Source of the DNA: Monosporascus cannonballus | Lineage: Eukaryota > Ascomycota > Sordariomycetes > Xylariales | Assembly: GCA_004154925.1 (NCBI GenBank) | Contig: QJNS01000036.1 | Coordinates: 1 to 64,000 of the forward strand | Direction: 5' to 3' | Length of the DNA: 64,000 nt | Shown: positions 1 through 10,229 of the stretch, piece by piece | Layout: each line of letters opens with the position of its first letter | How positions within the stretch are numbered: position 1 is the stretch's first letter | Made by a program: the position numbers and the translations under genes | The notes under the pieces: model-generated | Databases searched by the model: none | Told to the model about the DNA's origin: nothing | What the model saw: the letters and a program-made list of their open reading frames with translations, nothing else

Positions 1-1670
1 AACCGCCCGACAGACAATCCAAAAGGGATATGGGGTCCAGCGAAAGATAGGCAAGCCACGAACAGAGCGTCCAAAACCAAAAAAAAGGACGAATGCACTG
101 GCGTGGAGGGAAATATGAACATGAAGGGGGTGCGGAGGTTCCGAGCGGAGAAGAACACGTCCAACCAAAAACAAGGACAAAAAACGAAGAGACAAATGGG
201 AGATGGGGAAGAGAGAGAATGAAAAGACGGGAAAAGAAGAAAATCAAAGAGGACACCAACACTGACAGACGAATGGGGAGGGAGTGAGACAGGTCGAGAC
301 CGAGTTCGTGGCTTCAAAAGGGGACATGCTAAGCAAGCACGGCCATCCACAGCACCCAAGCAACCGAGCAGCAGCGAGGTGCCAGACTATTGGCCTAAAG
401 CGAGACTTATAAGCCCTTGAGTCACAAGAATTGGCTTCAGAACTGCGGACGCTCATCAATAGCCATCAGTTCCATCATACATGCCCGATGGCCAGGAGCC
501 GCTAACCAATTGACCTAACCAAAGTCCCTGGTTACGGACTCGCGCGATACACCACTCGAGTGCGAGTCCAGGCGAGGCCTTTCGGATCACTACACCGAGG
601 GCACAGTGACAGCGAACGAGGCAATCATCGAACCGCATACCAAGGTCCTACCAAGCACAAAAGCGAGCACCATCTTGAAAGCACCGTCTTGAACAGGGCA
701 GAGACACCACCGACGACCATCAGCGCTAGGTCGACCGAAATCAGCAAGGTGTCCGACATGGCCCGTCACAGGCAGAGCTGCCAAAACCAGAAGGCAGCCA
801 CGCACCAAGGCGACACAGAAAGTGTCAGCCCAGCAGCATTACTCCAGGAATAGAGGCAAAGGCGATCAAATAGCCGGAGCTCAAATGCGTCTCGACACAA
901 GTGCCAACATACGAACTCCCAACTACAAGACTCAAGAAAGCATCCAGCATACACGACCGAGCTCCTCCCTCGCCTACATTCGTCCCTCGAGCCGCATTCA
1001 ACGAAGTGCCAGGCTCGAGCGTCTACAACAATAACCAAAAGAAGAAGAAATGGAATCACACTACCACAATCACTACAACGACAAGTGCCACTACAACCAA
1101 GGTTGAAAGCAACACCATCACTTCCACCGCAGTGCGCACCACATGTGGACCACGGCCATGGCAAGCCACGAGATTCCCGGGCCTGGTAGATCATATGCGA
1201 CTAACTCCACGAAGGCGCTTGATGACACGGATTCCGTTGCTTTCAACTCTAACAACTACCACTGTTACAACTACATGACTACCATACGCAGCATCATCCA
1301 AAGCACAAGAGAAGATGCTGCAAAACCAATCCACTACCACGTCTACTACAAGTGCAGCGCCATATAGAGCACAAGACTCGATGGTGCTGCATAAACAATG
1401 GTGGGGGGATTCGCTTGGGAGGGATGGAAGGGGAAGATGGGATGCGGAGGGATAGGAGAGGGCGGGATGAGGTGATGTGTGGTGATAAGTTCGAGAGCCT
1501 GCGATGGCTTGGAACTTGGTGTAGAAATGATAAGTTCCCCCTCTTCCCCGACTCGAAGATTGATTCTGGTGCTAACTCACGACATAGATGCGATTCGAGA
1601 GAAGACCGAACGATCCGCCATTCATATCTAGCATGCCTTCGACTAGGTCACGTCAAATAGGAAGGATACA
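1..1670. other. GC-balanced intergenic DNA, no supported gene
   Basis: This stretch contains only short overlapping open frames on both strands (up to about 140 codons) with low-complexity Thr-, Arg- or Cys-rich translations and no domain I recognise. The segment near 1050-1110 is rich in ACA/ACC triplets, which explains a Thr-rich frame. No convincing splice-joined reading frame was found by eye. It may be flanking or regulatory DNA of a gene that lies left of the window. Confidence 0.5.
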
Positions 1671-1835
1671 CGCACAAAGAGGGAGAGAGGGAGAGAGAGA
1701 GATGGAGGGAGGGAGGCAGGAGAGAAAACAGGGCGCGAGAGACAAAAGGCAAAAAGAAAGAAGCCCAAAAAGAGAAGGGGAAAAAAAGAGAAACCAACCA
1801 AAAAGAAAAGAAGCCAGCGGGCGAGACACCTCCAA
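1671..1835. repeat. Purine-rich low-complexity tract (GA-rich)
   Basis: About 165 bp are strongly purine-biased on the plus strand, with GAGAGAGG, GGAGGGAGG and AAAAAGAAAG runs. A shorter purine-rich stretch lies near 180-255. Read on the minus strand this is a long pyrimidine tract of the kind often found in fungal promoters, but no gene is visible next to it, so no function is assigned. Confidence 0.7.
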
Positions 1836-1930
1836 AGGGATAGACGCATTGTCTCAAAGCCCGGAGAATTACTCATTCGCACAATGCCTGGCAGGAGTAT
1901 GGTGGCAGGTTCTTTCCAAGCTCTGGGAGG

Positions 1931-2008
1931 AGGACACGGAGAAGGGACATGGAGAAGGGACATGGAGAAGGGACATGGAGAAGGGACATGGAGAAGAGCA
2001 ATGGAGAT
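1931..2008 (+). repeat. 13-bp minisatellite, four perfect copies plus degenerate ends
   Basis: The unit GGGACATGGAGAA occurs four times in a row without change at 1944-1995, with a diverged copy before it (1931-1943) and another after it (1996-2008). Because 13 is not a multiple of three, the array is open in several frames and gives a repeating translation that alternates GHGEG, TWRR and DMEK. This explains several overlapping open frames here and argues against any of them being a gene. Confidence 0.9.
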
Positions 2009-3277
2009 TCTTGGATTGGGAGGAGAATGGTGGTCCGGGAGAGGACGCGGCGAGACAGTGGATGGGCACGAGTTCTCTGTATGAGAAGACTCTCTGGAGA
2101 TGGTCGCGGTATTGGGAGATGAAGATGAGCCGACGGAGAAATGATGATCAGGCCGAGGACCCGCACGACAGTGGTGACTACGGGGAGACTCTCTCTGCAC
2201 GACTAAACTCGCGTCTAAGTCTAATTCGTCTTGTGCGGCAACTTAAGCGCATGTATTGGGAACGTTGCCGACTGCCACTATCTAACCGTTCCGCCGGGAT
2301 GCCTAATAACACCGCCCAGTCGCACCCAGTCAATGAATCTATCTACCAACATTCTAGCGGAAGGTTCATATGTTATATGTGAGGAAATCGCCCTCATGCA
2401 AGGTACATTTGGGTTCAAGCCATATTTTCCAGGCTGAGCCATATACACAGAAAATCATTACACGATATAATTTGCACGATAGATACTATACCCAGTATCT
2501 TCGAACACGATGACTAATCAATAGTATTTACGGTTAGGATAGATTGTACCTCAGTCCCATAAAGCCTTACTTTAAAGCCGAATGCGTGGTTGCCGACAAG
2601 CTTCGACCCTGATGAACCTTATGCCCGCTGGCTGGTTCGGCAGGGTCGAGATGTTAAGCTTTGCGCGGCAAACCTTAAGGATAAACCTTAAGGATAACCA
2701 TAAGGGTAAACCTCAAGGGTAAACCTTGAGTGGAAATCGCCCTCATATCCTTCTTGTCTACTGACTGACTACCTCGAGAGGGGGCCAAGGTCTGCCACTC
2801 AGTAACGGACCGGAGTCTGGCTGGCGGTCCGTCGCTTACCGATTGTCGTCATCCTCAACAATCAACCTTCTCAACGACGGAGCGGAAGTCTCGGAGAAGG
2901 GCATTGATGCGCCTCGTACAACATTACTTGGCTTACTATCTGCCGGTGCAGTGCAGTATGCTAGAGAAATAGCGCACAGACGTTGGCATCAATGCGGCTG
3001 AGAGTCTATTCCGTTGTTAACGTTAGACCTCTTGGCAGCTCCTGCGAGCAAAGGCATCTCCACTACCTACGTTATTGTCCGTAGGCAATCAATGAAAGGT
3101 GCCGATCAGAAGTAGGCAGCAACAAATCGAAAATAACCAAGACCATACGAAGGGAAACGCAGGATTTTATCATAATCCTAGGGGGAATCGTGGAGCCGAG
3201 GTACCAGAGCTGCACACACAGACATGCCTGCATGCCTATGAGCTACATCAGCATTAAGGCTGACTACGAGACGGTCC
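2009..3277. other. Intergenic DNA upstream of the hydrolase
   Basis: No protein domain, tRNA or transposon is recognisable here apart from the second minisatellite at 2670-2733. Base composition stays balanced, becoming slightly AT-richer around 2440-2560. The last hundred bases before 3278 would contain the hydrolase promoter; I see no clear TATA element that fixes a start. Confidence 0.45.
2670..2733 (+). repeat. Second 13-bp minisatellite (AAACCTTAAGGAT-like)
   Basis: The unit AAACCTTAAGGAT is repeated exactly at 2670-2682 and 2683-2695, followed by three diverged units: 12 bp at 2696-2707, then 13 bp at 2708-2720 and 2721-2733. Each perfect unit contains the palindrome CCTTAAGG. The later units read AAGGGTAAACC, which resembles a telomere-type motif only superficially. 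It lies about 550 bp upstream of the hydrolase. Confidence 0.85.
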
Positions 3278-4045
3278 ATGGCCTCATCCGTTACCGGACA
3301 CCGACTTTTGCTCCCAAACTCAGCGGGAGCCACAGGAGGACCACTGGTCATCTGCTTCCACAGGTCTGGCGAACCCTGTTCACCATCATGGGACATGCTC
3401 GCAGCCCTGTTAGTGAGCCAGGGCCTGCGCGTGCTGCTCTACGAGCGCGGGCCGCTTAAACCGAAACCAGAGAAGGCGACGGCCGGCCTGCACGCCTACC
3501 TCGCGAAGGAGAACCTGGCCGGTCCGTACATCCTGATAGCACATTCGTACGGTGGCGCCTTCGCACGCACTTTCTTGCATCGCCACGGCGCAACGGCGGA
3601 CATCGCAGGTGTTGTCCTGGTCGAGACGGGCCAGGAGAGCGGGCTCGACCCTAAGGTCGAAGAGGCGCAGTACGCCAGGCGCGTCCTCGGTTCGAAGCCC
3701 ATGAGCGTGGTGCGCGGGAACTCGTTCCTTGGACAATGGGCGGCCCTGGAGGCTGCTGAGGGGAATGCATCTCCTGAGGACCTCCGGCTGCGGAGGGAGA
3801 TGCTGCAGAAATACGACGAGGAAGACGAGAGGTTGAAGAAGAAGCAGTTGGCTCTGTCGCGAAATGCGAGGTATGTTCATATCCCCCATTGCGGACACCA
3901 CGTGGTGCGAGATCGCCCAGATGTGGTAGCCGCGGAAGTGCAGTGGGTACTGCAGAATTTGGGAGATGGGAGACAGAGCGGGGAAGGCAAAATGAAGTTC
4001 TGGAGAAGGATCATCCCCAGATTATGTGGTAGATTAGGAGCATGA
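3278..4045 (+). CDS. Alpha/beta-fold hydrolase, single exon, 255 aa
   Basis: The translation reads as a small alpha/beta hydrolase of the AB_hydrolase_1/_6 type. Near residues 22-57 it has the usual beta-strand, nucleotide-free HG-like loop (here CFHRSGEP), helix starting SWDMLA, and strand VLLYERG. The nucleophile elbow is HSYGG with Ser90 as the predicted catalytic serine, followed by helix AFARTFL and strand GVVLVE. The predicted catalytic histidine is His207 in GHHVVRDRPD. The acidic member is not obvious; a charged lid-like segment (about residues 165-190) separates the two halves. At 255 residues it is slightly short for the family. The start at 3278 is chosen because the fold begins right after it, but its Kozak context is ordinary, and a frame shift away another reading frame (from 3190) encodes HGLIRYRTP just upstream, so the true N-terminus is uncertain. 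The C-terminus is Arg-rich. The substrate cannot be inferred. It lies 851 bp upstream of the subtilase, on the same strand, and shows no RIP damage. Confidence 0.75.
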   Translation: MASSVTGHRLLLPNSAGATGGPLVICFHRSGEPCSPSWDMLAALLVSQGLRVLLYERGPLKPKPEKATAGLHAYLAKENLAGPYILIAHSYGGAFARTFLHRHGATADIAGVVLVETGQESGLDPKVEEAQYARRVLGSKPMSVVRGNSFLGQWAALEAAEGNASPEDLRLRREMLQKYDEEDERLKKKQLALSRNARYVHIPHCGHHVVRDRPDVVAAEVQWVLQNLGDGRQSGEGKMKFWRRIIPRLCGRLGA

Positions 4046-4750
4046 CGTACGTAAAATATCTTTATCTGTATCCCGTTAATCAAAGTACCTAATGCCGCTG
4101 CGCGAGATTGCCCATGGTGCGAAGAGCGAGGCTCTCTGGGTGAGGTAGCATCGCACTACCTCCTCGTTGATGCATCGTAGCTCGTCTAGAGCCCTTGGCG
4201 CTCAACTGCAAATCGCATTCAGAAGCTGTTGCAAGGTGTTTCCGTCAACACCTCAGGCATGATAATGAGCAACATGTTCATTGCTGTAACATCTATAATC
4301 TCGTATTTGGCTCCAACCCGCATGGAACATTTGATATTCGACTGGGACGTTGATTGGCTGGTGACGGAGGAACTAGAAACGGTTTATGGAAGCCTGCACG
4401 TGACGAAGGCTCCATGGGCATATACAGGCAATCAACTGGGGTTACTAAGTAGGGTTGTAGATCGGCCCCCTTGGAATGGCCTTATTGTGGTTCCTTTAAC
4501 TGGGGATTGTGAGTGCACTAACGGAACCATCGCAGGCCCAGCCCATCGGTCTTGAGCCGGCACTCTCTAGTTCGCCGACTCAACGGCAATTCTGTCTTGG
4601 CGAGAGCGTCGATCGCGGAGCCACTTAACTGAATTGAGGCTTAAAAGTGGTCCGTAGGAGGGACCTGCCAAATCGAGTGTTAAGGGCCGCTGAGGCTGCA
4701 TAGGCATCTTCAGAATGGGACCATTAAGCTGGGCCTCTATACGAGGTCAC
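4046..4750. other. Intergenic DNA between hydrolase and subtilase
   Basis: This is GC-balanced DNA with no recognisable domain. An open frame of 108 codons at 4229-4555 starts with a hydrophobic stretch but has no family resemblance, and I do not accept it as a gene. The segment would contain the hydrolase terminator and the distal part of the subtilase promoter. Confidence 0.45.
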
Positions 4751-4757
4751 ACTCGAG

Positions 4758-4783
4758 CTATATACCCGTCGTAGTATAAAAAG
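4758..4783 (+). promoter_or_regulatory. Candidate TATA elements of the subtilase gene
   Basis: Two TATA-like motifs occur close together: CTATATA at about 4758-4764 and GTATAAAAAG at about 4774-4783. They lie 115-140 bp upstream of the subtilase ATG at 4897, a plausible spacing for a fungal promoter with a 5' leader. No transcription start can be seen directly. Confidence 0.4.
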
Positions 4784-4896
4784 TACGAGCACGATGGTGC
4801 AGATGGTGCCCCGACTATGGCCCCTGTTCTTCCGGTCGTGTTGCTTTTCAAGTCGGACGGGTTTTTAGGCCCCTGTGCATTGCTTAAGAGCCCGAC

Positions 4897-7740
4897 ATGA
4901 AGCTGCAATACGCTCTTTTCCCCTTGTTTGGAGGAGCCTTGGCCCAGGATGCTCCTCATCTGTCTCATGACCTAGACGCCATCGCCGACGTTGAGCCGTC
5001 GGTGGTGCCCGGGGCCTATATCGTCGAGCTTGAAGACAATGAGGTCAGTCTGGTGTATTCCGTGCCCCGACAAGAGCATCTAACTAATAGACGGGGCAGG
5101 ATACGCGCTCATTCTATGGCGACCTCAGGTCGCAGAACATGGAGGCTGAGCCTCGCCTGGATCTGTCCTACTCTCTCTTCAAGGGCTGTTCTTTTCAACT
5201 GAAGAACATGTCCGACGTGGAGGTGGTGGCACAGAGCATATCGGAAATGCCGAAGGTAAGGAAGATGTGGCCTGTCCGCATCCGCGAGATCCCGAAGGAT
5301 GAGCTCGTCTGGGCTGGAAATGCCGAAGCCGCCAGGTCGTCCCTGAGGAAGCGGCAAGAACCTGGAAATGACACGTACCCCCCCCACGTCATGACCCAAG
5401 TGGACCAGCTCCGCGCGGAGGGATTTACGGGCGCCGGTATCCGTATTGGCGTAGTTGATTCTGGTGTCGACTACAACCACCCTGCCTTGGGTGGTGGTTG
5501 CTTCGGGGACGGGTGCTTGATCGGCTATGGAACCGATCTGGTTGGCGATGAATATAACGGTCGTAACGCTCCTGTACCGGACCCTGATCCCCACGATCGC
5601 TGTGGTGGCCATGGAACTCACGTTGCCGGCATAATTGTAACTGATTCGTCCCCAAGAATCTGTATACGCGGGCTGACATTCGTGTAGGCGGCACAAGAAA
5701 ACGAGCTGGGCTTCACCGGTGCAGCGCCTGGGGTGACCCTTGGAATGTATCGAGTTTTTGGGTGCAACGGTGGTTCCAGCGATGACGTCTTGATGGCCGC
5801 ATTCAACCAGGCTTTTGAGGACGGTAGTGATATTATTACCGCGTCTGTCGCCTCAGCGTCTGGTTGGAGTGAGGACCCATGGGCCGTGCTCGCGCAACGG
5901 ATCGTCGAGGCCGGCGTTCCTGTTACCATTTCCGCCGGCAACAGCGGGTCTGCGGGACTTTTCTATGCCAGCGCCGCTGCCAACGGAAAGAAAGTCACCG
6001 CGGTGGCTTCCGTTGACAACACCGAGATACCATTCGTCCTATCTACTGCCACATTCCGCGCAGGTAACGGCTCTGCCGAGTCCTTCGGATGGCAGGATGG
6101 ATTTCCCCAGTACGGTAATGTCTCATTGCCGCTATGGGCCGTAAGCAACAGCACGGAAGCTGAAGACGACGCTTGCAACCCCCTTCCAGACGACACGCCG
6201 GACCTTGCTGACTACATGGTTCTCATCCGCGAAACCTGGTCGCTGTGTGGATTGCCCGATCAAGCCGAGAACCTCGCTGCAAAGGGCGCTAGATACATCA
6301 TGGTTTACAGATCCGTCCCGGAGTAGGTCCGAATCCATGTCCGGAAGGACATACAAGCTAACGGTACGCAGTGGCCCGATAACAGTCGATGTGCAATTTG
6401 TCCCGAAAATAGCATCTATTGGCATGGTTACGTCTGAACAGGGCGCCGAATGGGTCAGGCTTCTCAACGAGGGTAAACGGGTCACCGTAGACATGGTAGA
6501 ATCTTCCCGGGCGCCTCCATTTCTGGACATTATTCCCAATACAGAGAGAGGTGGCCTTCTTAGCGAGTTCACCAGCTGGGGCCCAACTTGGGAGGTTGAC
6601 GTCAAGCCGCAGGTGGCCGCGCCGGGAGGTAACATTCTATCCACCTATCCCCTGGACCTCGGGGGTTATGCCGTAGAATCCGGGACTTCCATGTCATGTC
6701 CTCTGGTAGCTGCGGCTTACGCATTGGTCGCCGAGGCTCGGGGTACGCTCGACCCATCGACGCTCGAGCGGTTGTTCTCGTCAACCGCCAGCCGCAAAGT
6801 CTGGGCCGAGGGTTCGAGCGATCGTCTTGCCCCCGTTGCCCAGCAAGGAGGCGGTCTGATCCAAGCGTACGATGCCGCGTACGCGACGACGATCCTCAGC
6901 GTTGCTAGCATCTCTTTCAACGACACGGACAACTTCGTCCCGAGCGCCAACTTCACAATCGAAAACCTCGGCTCAGAGGAAGTTACCTACGAACTCGGCC
7001 ATTTGGAAGCGGTCACTATGTACACATTCAATGAAGGCGAGCTCTATCCCGCGTTCTACCCGAATCCCATCGCCGATGCTTATGCTACGCTGGAATTCTC
7101 CGAGTCCAAAGTCACCATCCCAGCAGGTGGGTCAAAAGAGATCACTGTGATCCCGACGCCGCCGTCCGGCCTGGATGAGAAACTCCTACCAGTCTACAGC
7201 GGCTACATCACCGTCAACGGCTCCAGTGGTGAGTCACTGTCCATTCCGTACTTAGGCGTCGTGGGGAGCATGTACGCAGCCCCCTCGGTACTGGATCCTG
7301 ACTGGGTCTTCGTCAGCAACTATAACGATTTCACGCTTCCGAAGGTGGCGGAGAACACAGTCTTTACCATACCTTACCCAACCGACCCTACGGGCCAACC
7401 CCAAGTTATTGATGCCAACTATCCGGCTTCAGTTATCCAACTTAACGTCGGCACGACCCTACTTCGATGCGATCTTGTGCCCCATAATGGCTATGGCAAC
7501 GCCACTGCAGGGGATGTCTCTAAGGTAGCCCCTATTGGCAGCATAACCACATTCCCGATCGAGTACTCCTCGCGGAGCTACTACATCACTATATTTACGG
7601 GTATGCTAGCGGACGGGACTGTGGCTCCGGAAGGAAGATACTCGTTCCGGGTCCAAGCCCTGAAGATCTTTGGCGATGTAGCCAAAGAGGATGACTACGA
7701 GACCGTAGAAACGGTTGCATTTGAGATCGTCTATACCTAG
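4897..7740 (+). CDS. Secreted subtilisin-like serine protease (S8), 895 aa, four exons
   Basis: Joining 4897-5043, 5100-5636, 5688-6322 and 6372-7740 gives 895 codons plus TAG. The product is a secreted endopeptidase of the subtilase family (S8), closest in layout to fungal proteases annotated as minor extracellular protease Vpr. Residues 1-16 form a signal peptide ending ALA|Q. A propeptide follows, with PGAYIVELED near residues 38-47 and a Kex2-type LRKR|Q site at 131-135. The catalytic triad is complete: Asp169 in VVDSGVD, His220 in GGHGTHVAG and Ser546 in SGTSMSCP; the oxyanion Asn is Asn313 in SAGNSG. A PA-like region is inserted at about 365-485, with GARYIMVY in it. Beyond about residue 610 the chain reads as beta-rich Fn3-like sequence (FTIENLG, PVYSGYITVNG) ending at EIVYT. 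Length and order are normal for the family. It shows no RIP stops and ends only about 200 bp before the first retrotransposon. Extracellular protein degradation is the likely role. Confidence 0.9.
5044..5099 (+). other. Subtilase intron 1 (56 bp, phase 0)
   Basis: The donor is GTCAGT after GAG, with a CTAAC branch-type motif near 5080 and acceptor GGGGCAG. Without splicing the first exon runs into a stop in the wrong frame; with splicing the propeptide continues as ELEDNE then DTRSFYGDL, as expected for this family. Confidence 0.88.
5637..5687 (+). other. Subtilase intron 2 (51 bp, phase 0)
   Basis: The donor is GTAACT directly after HVAGII, the branch motif is CTGAC near 5673, and the acceptor is GTGTAG. 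Read-through would stop at the acceptor TAG itself. Splicing restores the helix after the active-site His (AAQENELGFTG). Confidence 0.9.
6323..6371 (+). other. Subtilase intron 3 (49 bp, phase 2)
   Basis: The donor is GTAGGT after CCGGA, the branch motif is GCTAAC near 6357, and the acceptor is TACGCAG. The joined codon GA+T gives Asp440, and the protein reads MVYRSVPDGPITVDV across the junction. Unspliced DNA has an in-frame TAG at the donor. Confidence 0.88.
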
Positions 7741-7936
7741 ATCCGGCTGGTATCTTACCTTCCTACATAGCCATTTGTGAATGAAACCATGGCGTCCTTA
7801 CATAAAAGCGCTCGTATGGCTTGTACTTTTACGCCTAGTCACTAGTTGCTGTACCTCGCAGGCGGGGGCGCTGCATTAGCCCTTACAGCATGAGGCGAAA
7901 GCGCACGATAAAACCTGAAGCGGCGCCACAAACAGA
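7741..7936. other. 3' flank of the subtilase up to the first transposon
   Basis: These roughly 200 bp are GC-balanced and carry no open frame of note. They should contain the subtilase polyadenylation region. They end at the GCAGC that is duplicated by insertion of E1. Confidence 0.55.
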
Positions 7937-7941
7937 GCAGC

Positions 7942-8147
7942 TGTCAGGTGCCAAGGTGCGACCCCCTTTCCGGGGCCCAGCGCCCCACCAGTGTGGCTCC
8001 AGTTTGTGTATATATAGGGGGGCTTCGCCCCCGAGTAGTTAGAAAAGGGCAGGCATTAATGGTTATCTATTTACTATCCATATTATGAACTATCTGTTAG
8101 GCTGCTTTTTCTGCCTTTTATTCCGTGCTTTACCATTTTCCCTAATA
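7942..8147 (+). repeat. E1 5' LTR (206 bp)
   Basis: It aligns over its full length with the 3' LTR at 14729-14934. By eye I count 13 differences, all C/T or G/A transitions, including the terminal CCTAATA in place of CCTGACA. The first 65 bp, which are GC-rich, are almost unchanged. A TATATATAG stretch at about 8009-8020 may be the TATA region of the LTR promoter. Confidence 0.93.
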
Positions 8148-8166
8148 TATTAATGCCTTTACCTAT

Positions 8167-8403
8167 TTGCGCGGACCGCTAGGCAAAGGACAGTTTACAG
8201 CGACCAACAAACGAAAACATTACAGGATGGCAAAATACGAAACGACTTCCACGTGGGCTATAATAAGCCATTTGGAAAATTTCCAGACGATAAGGTTAGG
8301 AATACCCCCCGAATTACCGGCTTTAAATCGGATCCTAAAAATTATCGCTATACTATTGGAGGAAAAATTAGATCGCAAAATCCAAAAAAAAAGAAATAAA
8401 TAA
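8167..8403 (+). pseudogene. Candidate N-terminal gag fragment of E1
   Basis: A 78-codon open frame lies just inside the 5' LTR, where the start of gag is expected. It encodes a basic, partly helical segment (PPELPALNRIL, LLEEKLDRKIQKK). No named domain is visible and the frame is lost at 8401, where the DNA turns strongly AT-rich. The position is the main argument, so the call is tentative. Confidence 0.35.
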
Positions 8404-10229
8404 GGCTGCAAAGGAAACGACAATATTTGGCAGCTTTAAAAAAAAACCCCGTTTTTTAAATTAAATAATATTAATATAATAAATTACGACAGATTTACGA
8501 AATAAAACCATAATAAGGGATAATCCAGATTATCGTTACTTAACTTACAGTATAAAGAATTTTCCGGACGGAATTAATAAAATTTTTTATTAACTTAAAA
8601 ACTTATTTTACGTTATTAACGGTAAATTTCGCCATAAATACAGCGAAAGTAATATACGTTAATATTTATTTCGAAAATCCGTACGTTAAATAGTAATTAA
8701 AATTTTTAACGATAAAAAATAATAATAATCCGGGATTATTAACGTAATAAAAATTTAAAGCTTAATTAAAAGGTAATATCGGAAATAAAAAAACCTGTAA
8801 CCTTATTATTTATGTTAAATTAATAAAATTATAATAAGGACCCGAAAATTTTTTTAACTTTTTTAAATCGATATAAAATAATAAAAATAAAAAATTCCAA
8901 TAATTTTCCAAAAAAATACGGGTAATATAATTATTAATTAAATTTATCCCCAAATTATATAATAAAATTATTAAAAGTATTATACCGGAAACGAAATAGG
9001 AATTAATAATAAAGATATAACGAACCGAATTTATTTTAATTACTTTATATAAAATAAATTCGTTTAAAAAAATTAAAAAAATAAAAAAAGTTATACCGGC
9101 TTACAGCCAAAATCAAAATAGGTACATAACGGCGAACCGTCGGCCTCCCGGCCTTACCGGCCTTACCGCTTTAATTAAAAAAAAGTTAATACGGAACCTA
9201 TTTCGAATTAAATAAAATAACGTAAAAAATTCGCAAGTTTTTTACAATATTTTTATTATGAAAAAAAATATATAAAACCCGATTACCCCGAAATAAAATA
9301 TTTCCGGTATAAAAATCCGGATATTAAGCAAAAACCTATTTGCAAAATAATAATAACGCTTTTATTAAAGTGAACAAAATATTATTCGGCATACGAAAGG
9401 TCCAAGTTACAAAATAAAAACGCCCAGTTTTTCGGCCCAAATTCAAAATAACGGTATAACTTCGAATTAAAAAAATAAATAACGTATAAAGGCCTAATAA
9501 ACAGTAATAATAATTACGATTTAATACGGAAAAAATTATTCTTAAAATTAACAATTTAAAAATTAAAAAAAAACGATAATAAAAGGCATTTTCGCAACAA
9601 AAGTATTATTAAAAAAATTTAATACGTTATCCGAAATAATAAACGATTAAAAAACGAAACGGAAAATATAAAATAATTTTTACGTTTTAAAAAATCTCCA
9701 AAAATATAATATAATTTTAGGACTGTTTTAAAATAATATTGCTAACCCGGACCTAAATTTTAAAAAAAAGTTATAATATTTTTAATTAAGGAAAAAAAAT
9801 ATTACCTTAATTATTACGAAAAAGAAAATATAAAGGGCGGCGAAAGAATTTAAAGGCATAATAACCTTAATATTAGCGGAAGTACTGAAAATATAATATA
9901 TAAACGGTTAAAAAAATTAAAAAAAATATATTACCGCGTTCCCGGAAAGTACCAATGGCGGAATAACGTTTTTCTTTAAATATCAGAATTATTAAAATAT
10001 ATTTAACGTATTTTTCGCAGGAATTTTTCTTTATTACCATTATATAAAATACCGTATCGACTTCGAAAACAGATAAATACTACCTTAAAAACCAATATAC
10101 CCCTTTTTTAAAAAAACAAAAAATATTAAGGGAATATATAACGTAAGTTTTCGCCAAAAAATAAATTCGGCCTTTTTGTAACCCAGTAAAAACGCCCGTT
10201 TTATTTATTTTTAAACCAAAAGGCAAATT

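Noticed and set aside
766..1278. Overlapping open frames of 125-142 codons on both strands
   Set aside because: The plus frame is a Thr-rich translation of ACA/ACC triplets and the minus frame is its Cys/Val-rich complement. Neither has a domain, signal or splice context, and both are open because of skewed composition.
1588..2382. 264-codon plus-strand open frame
   Set aside because: It translates the purine-rich tract and the 13-bp minisatellite, giving Arg/Glu/Lys-rich low complexity. The repeat period of 13 opens several frames at once.
2696..2733. Interstitial telomere repeat (AAGGGTAAACC-like units)
   Set aside because: The perfect units are AAACCTTAAGGAT, not TTAGGG. Only diverged copies look telomere-like, so a 13-bp minisatellite is the simpler reading.
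4229..4555. 108-codon plus-strand open frame between the two genes
   Set aside because: It has a hydrophobic start but no signal-peptide cleavage pattern, no domain and no conserved-looking motif. At this length in balanced DNA chance is an adequate explanation.
5109..5696. 195-codon minus-strand open frame opposite the subtilase
   Set aside because: It is a mirror of strongly biased plus-strand coding. The plus strand gives a complete subtilase with catalytic residues.
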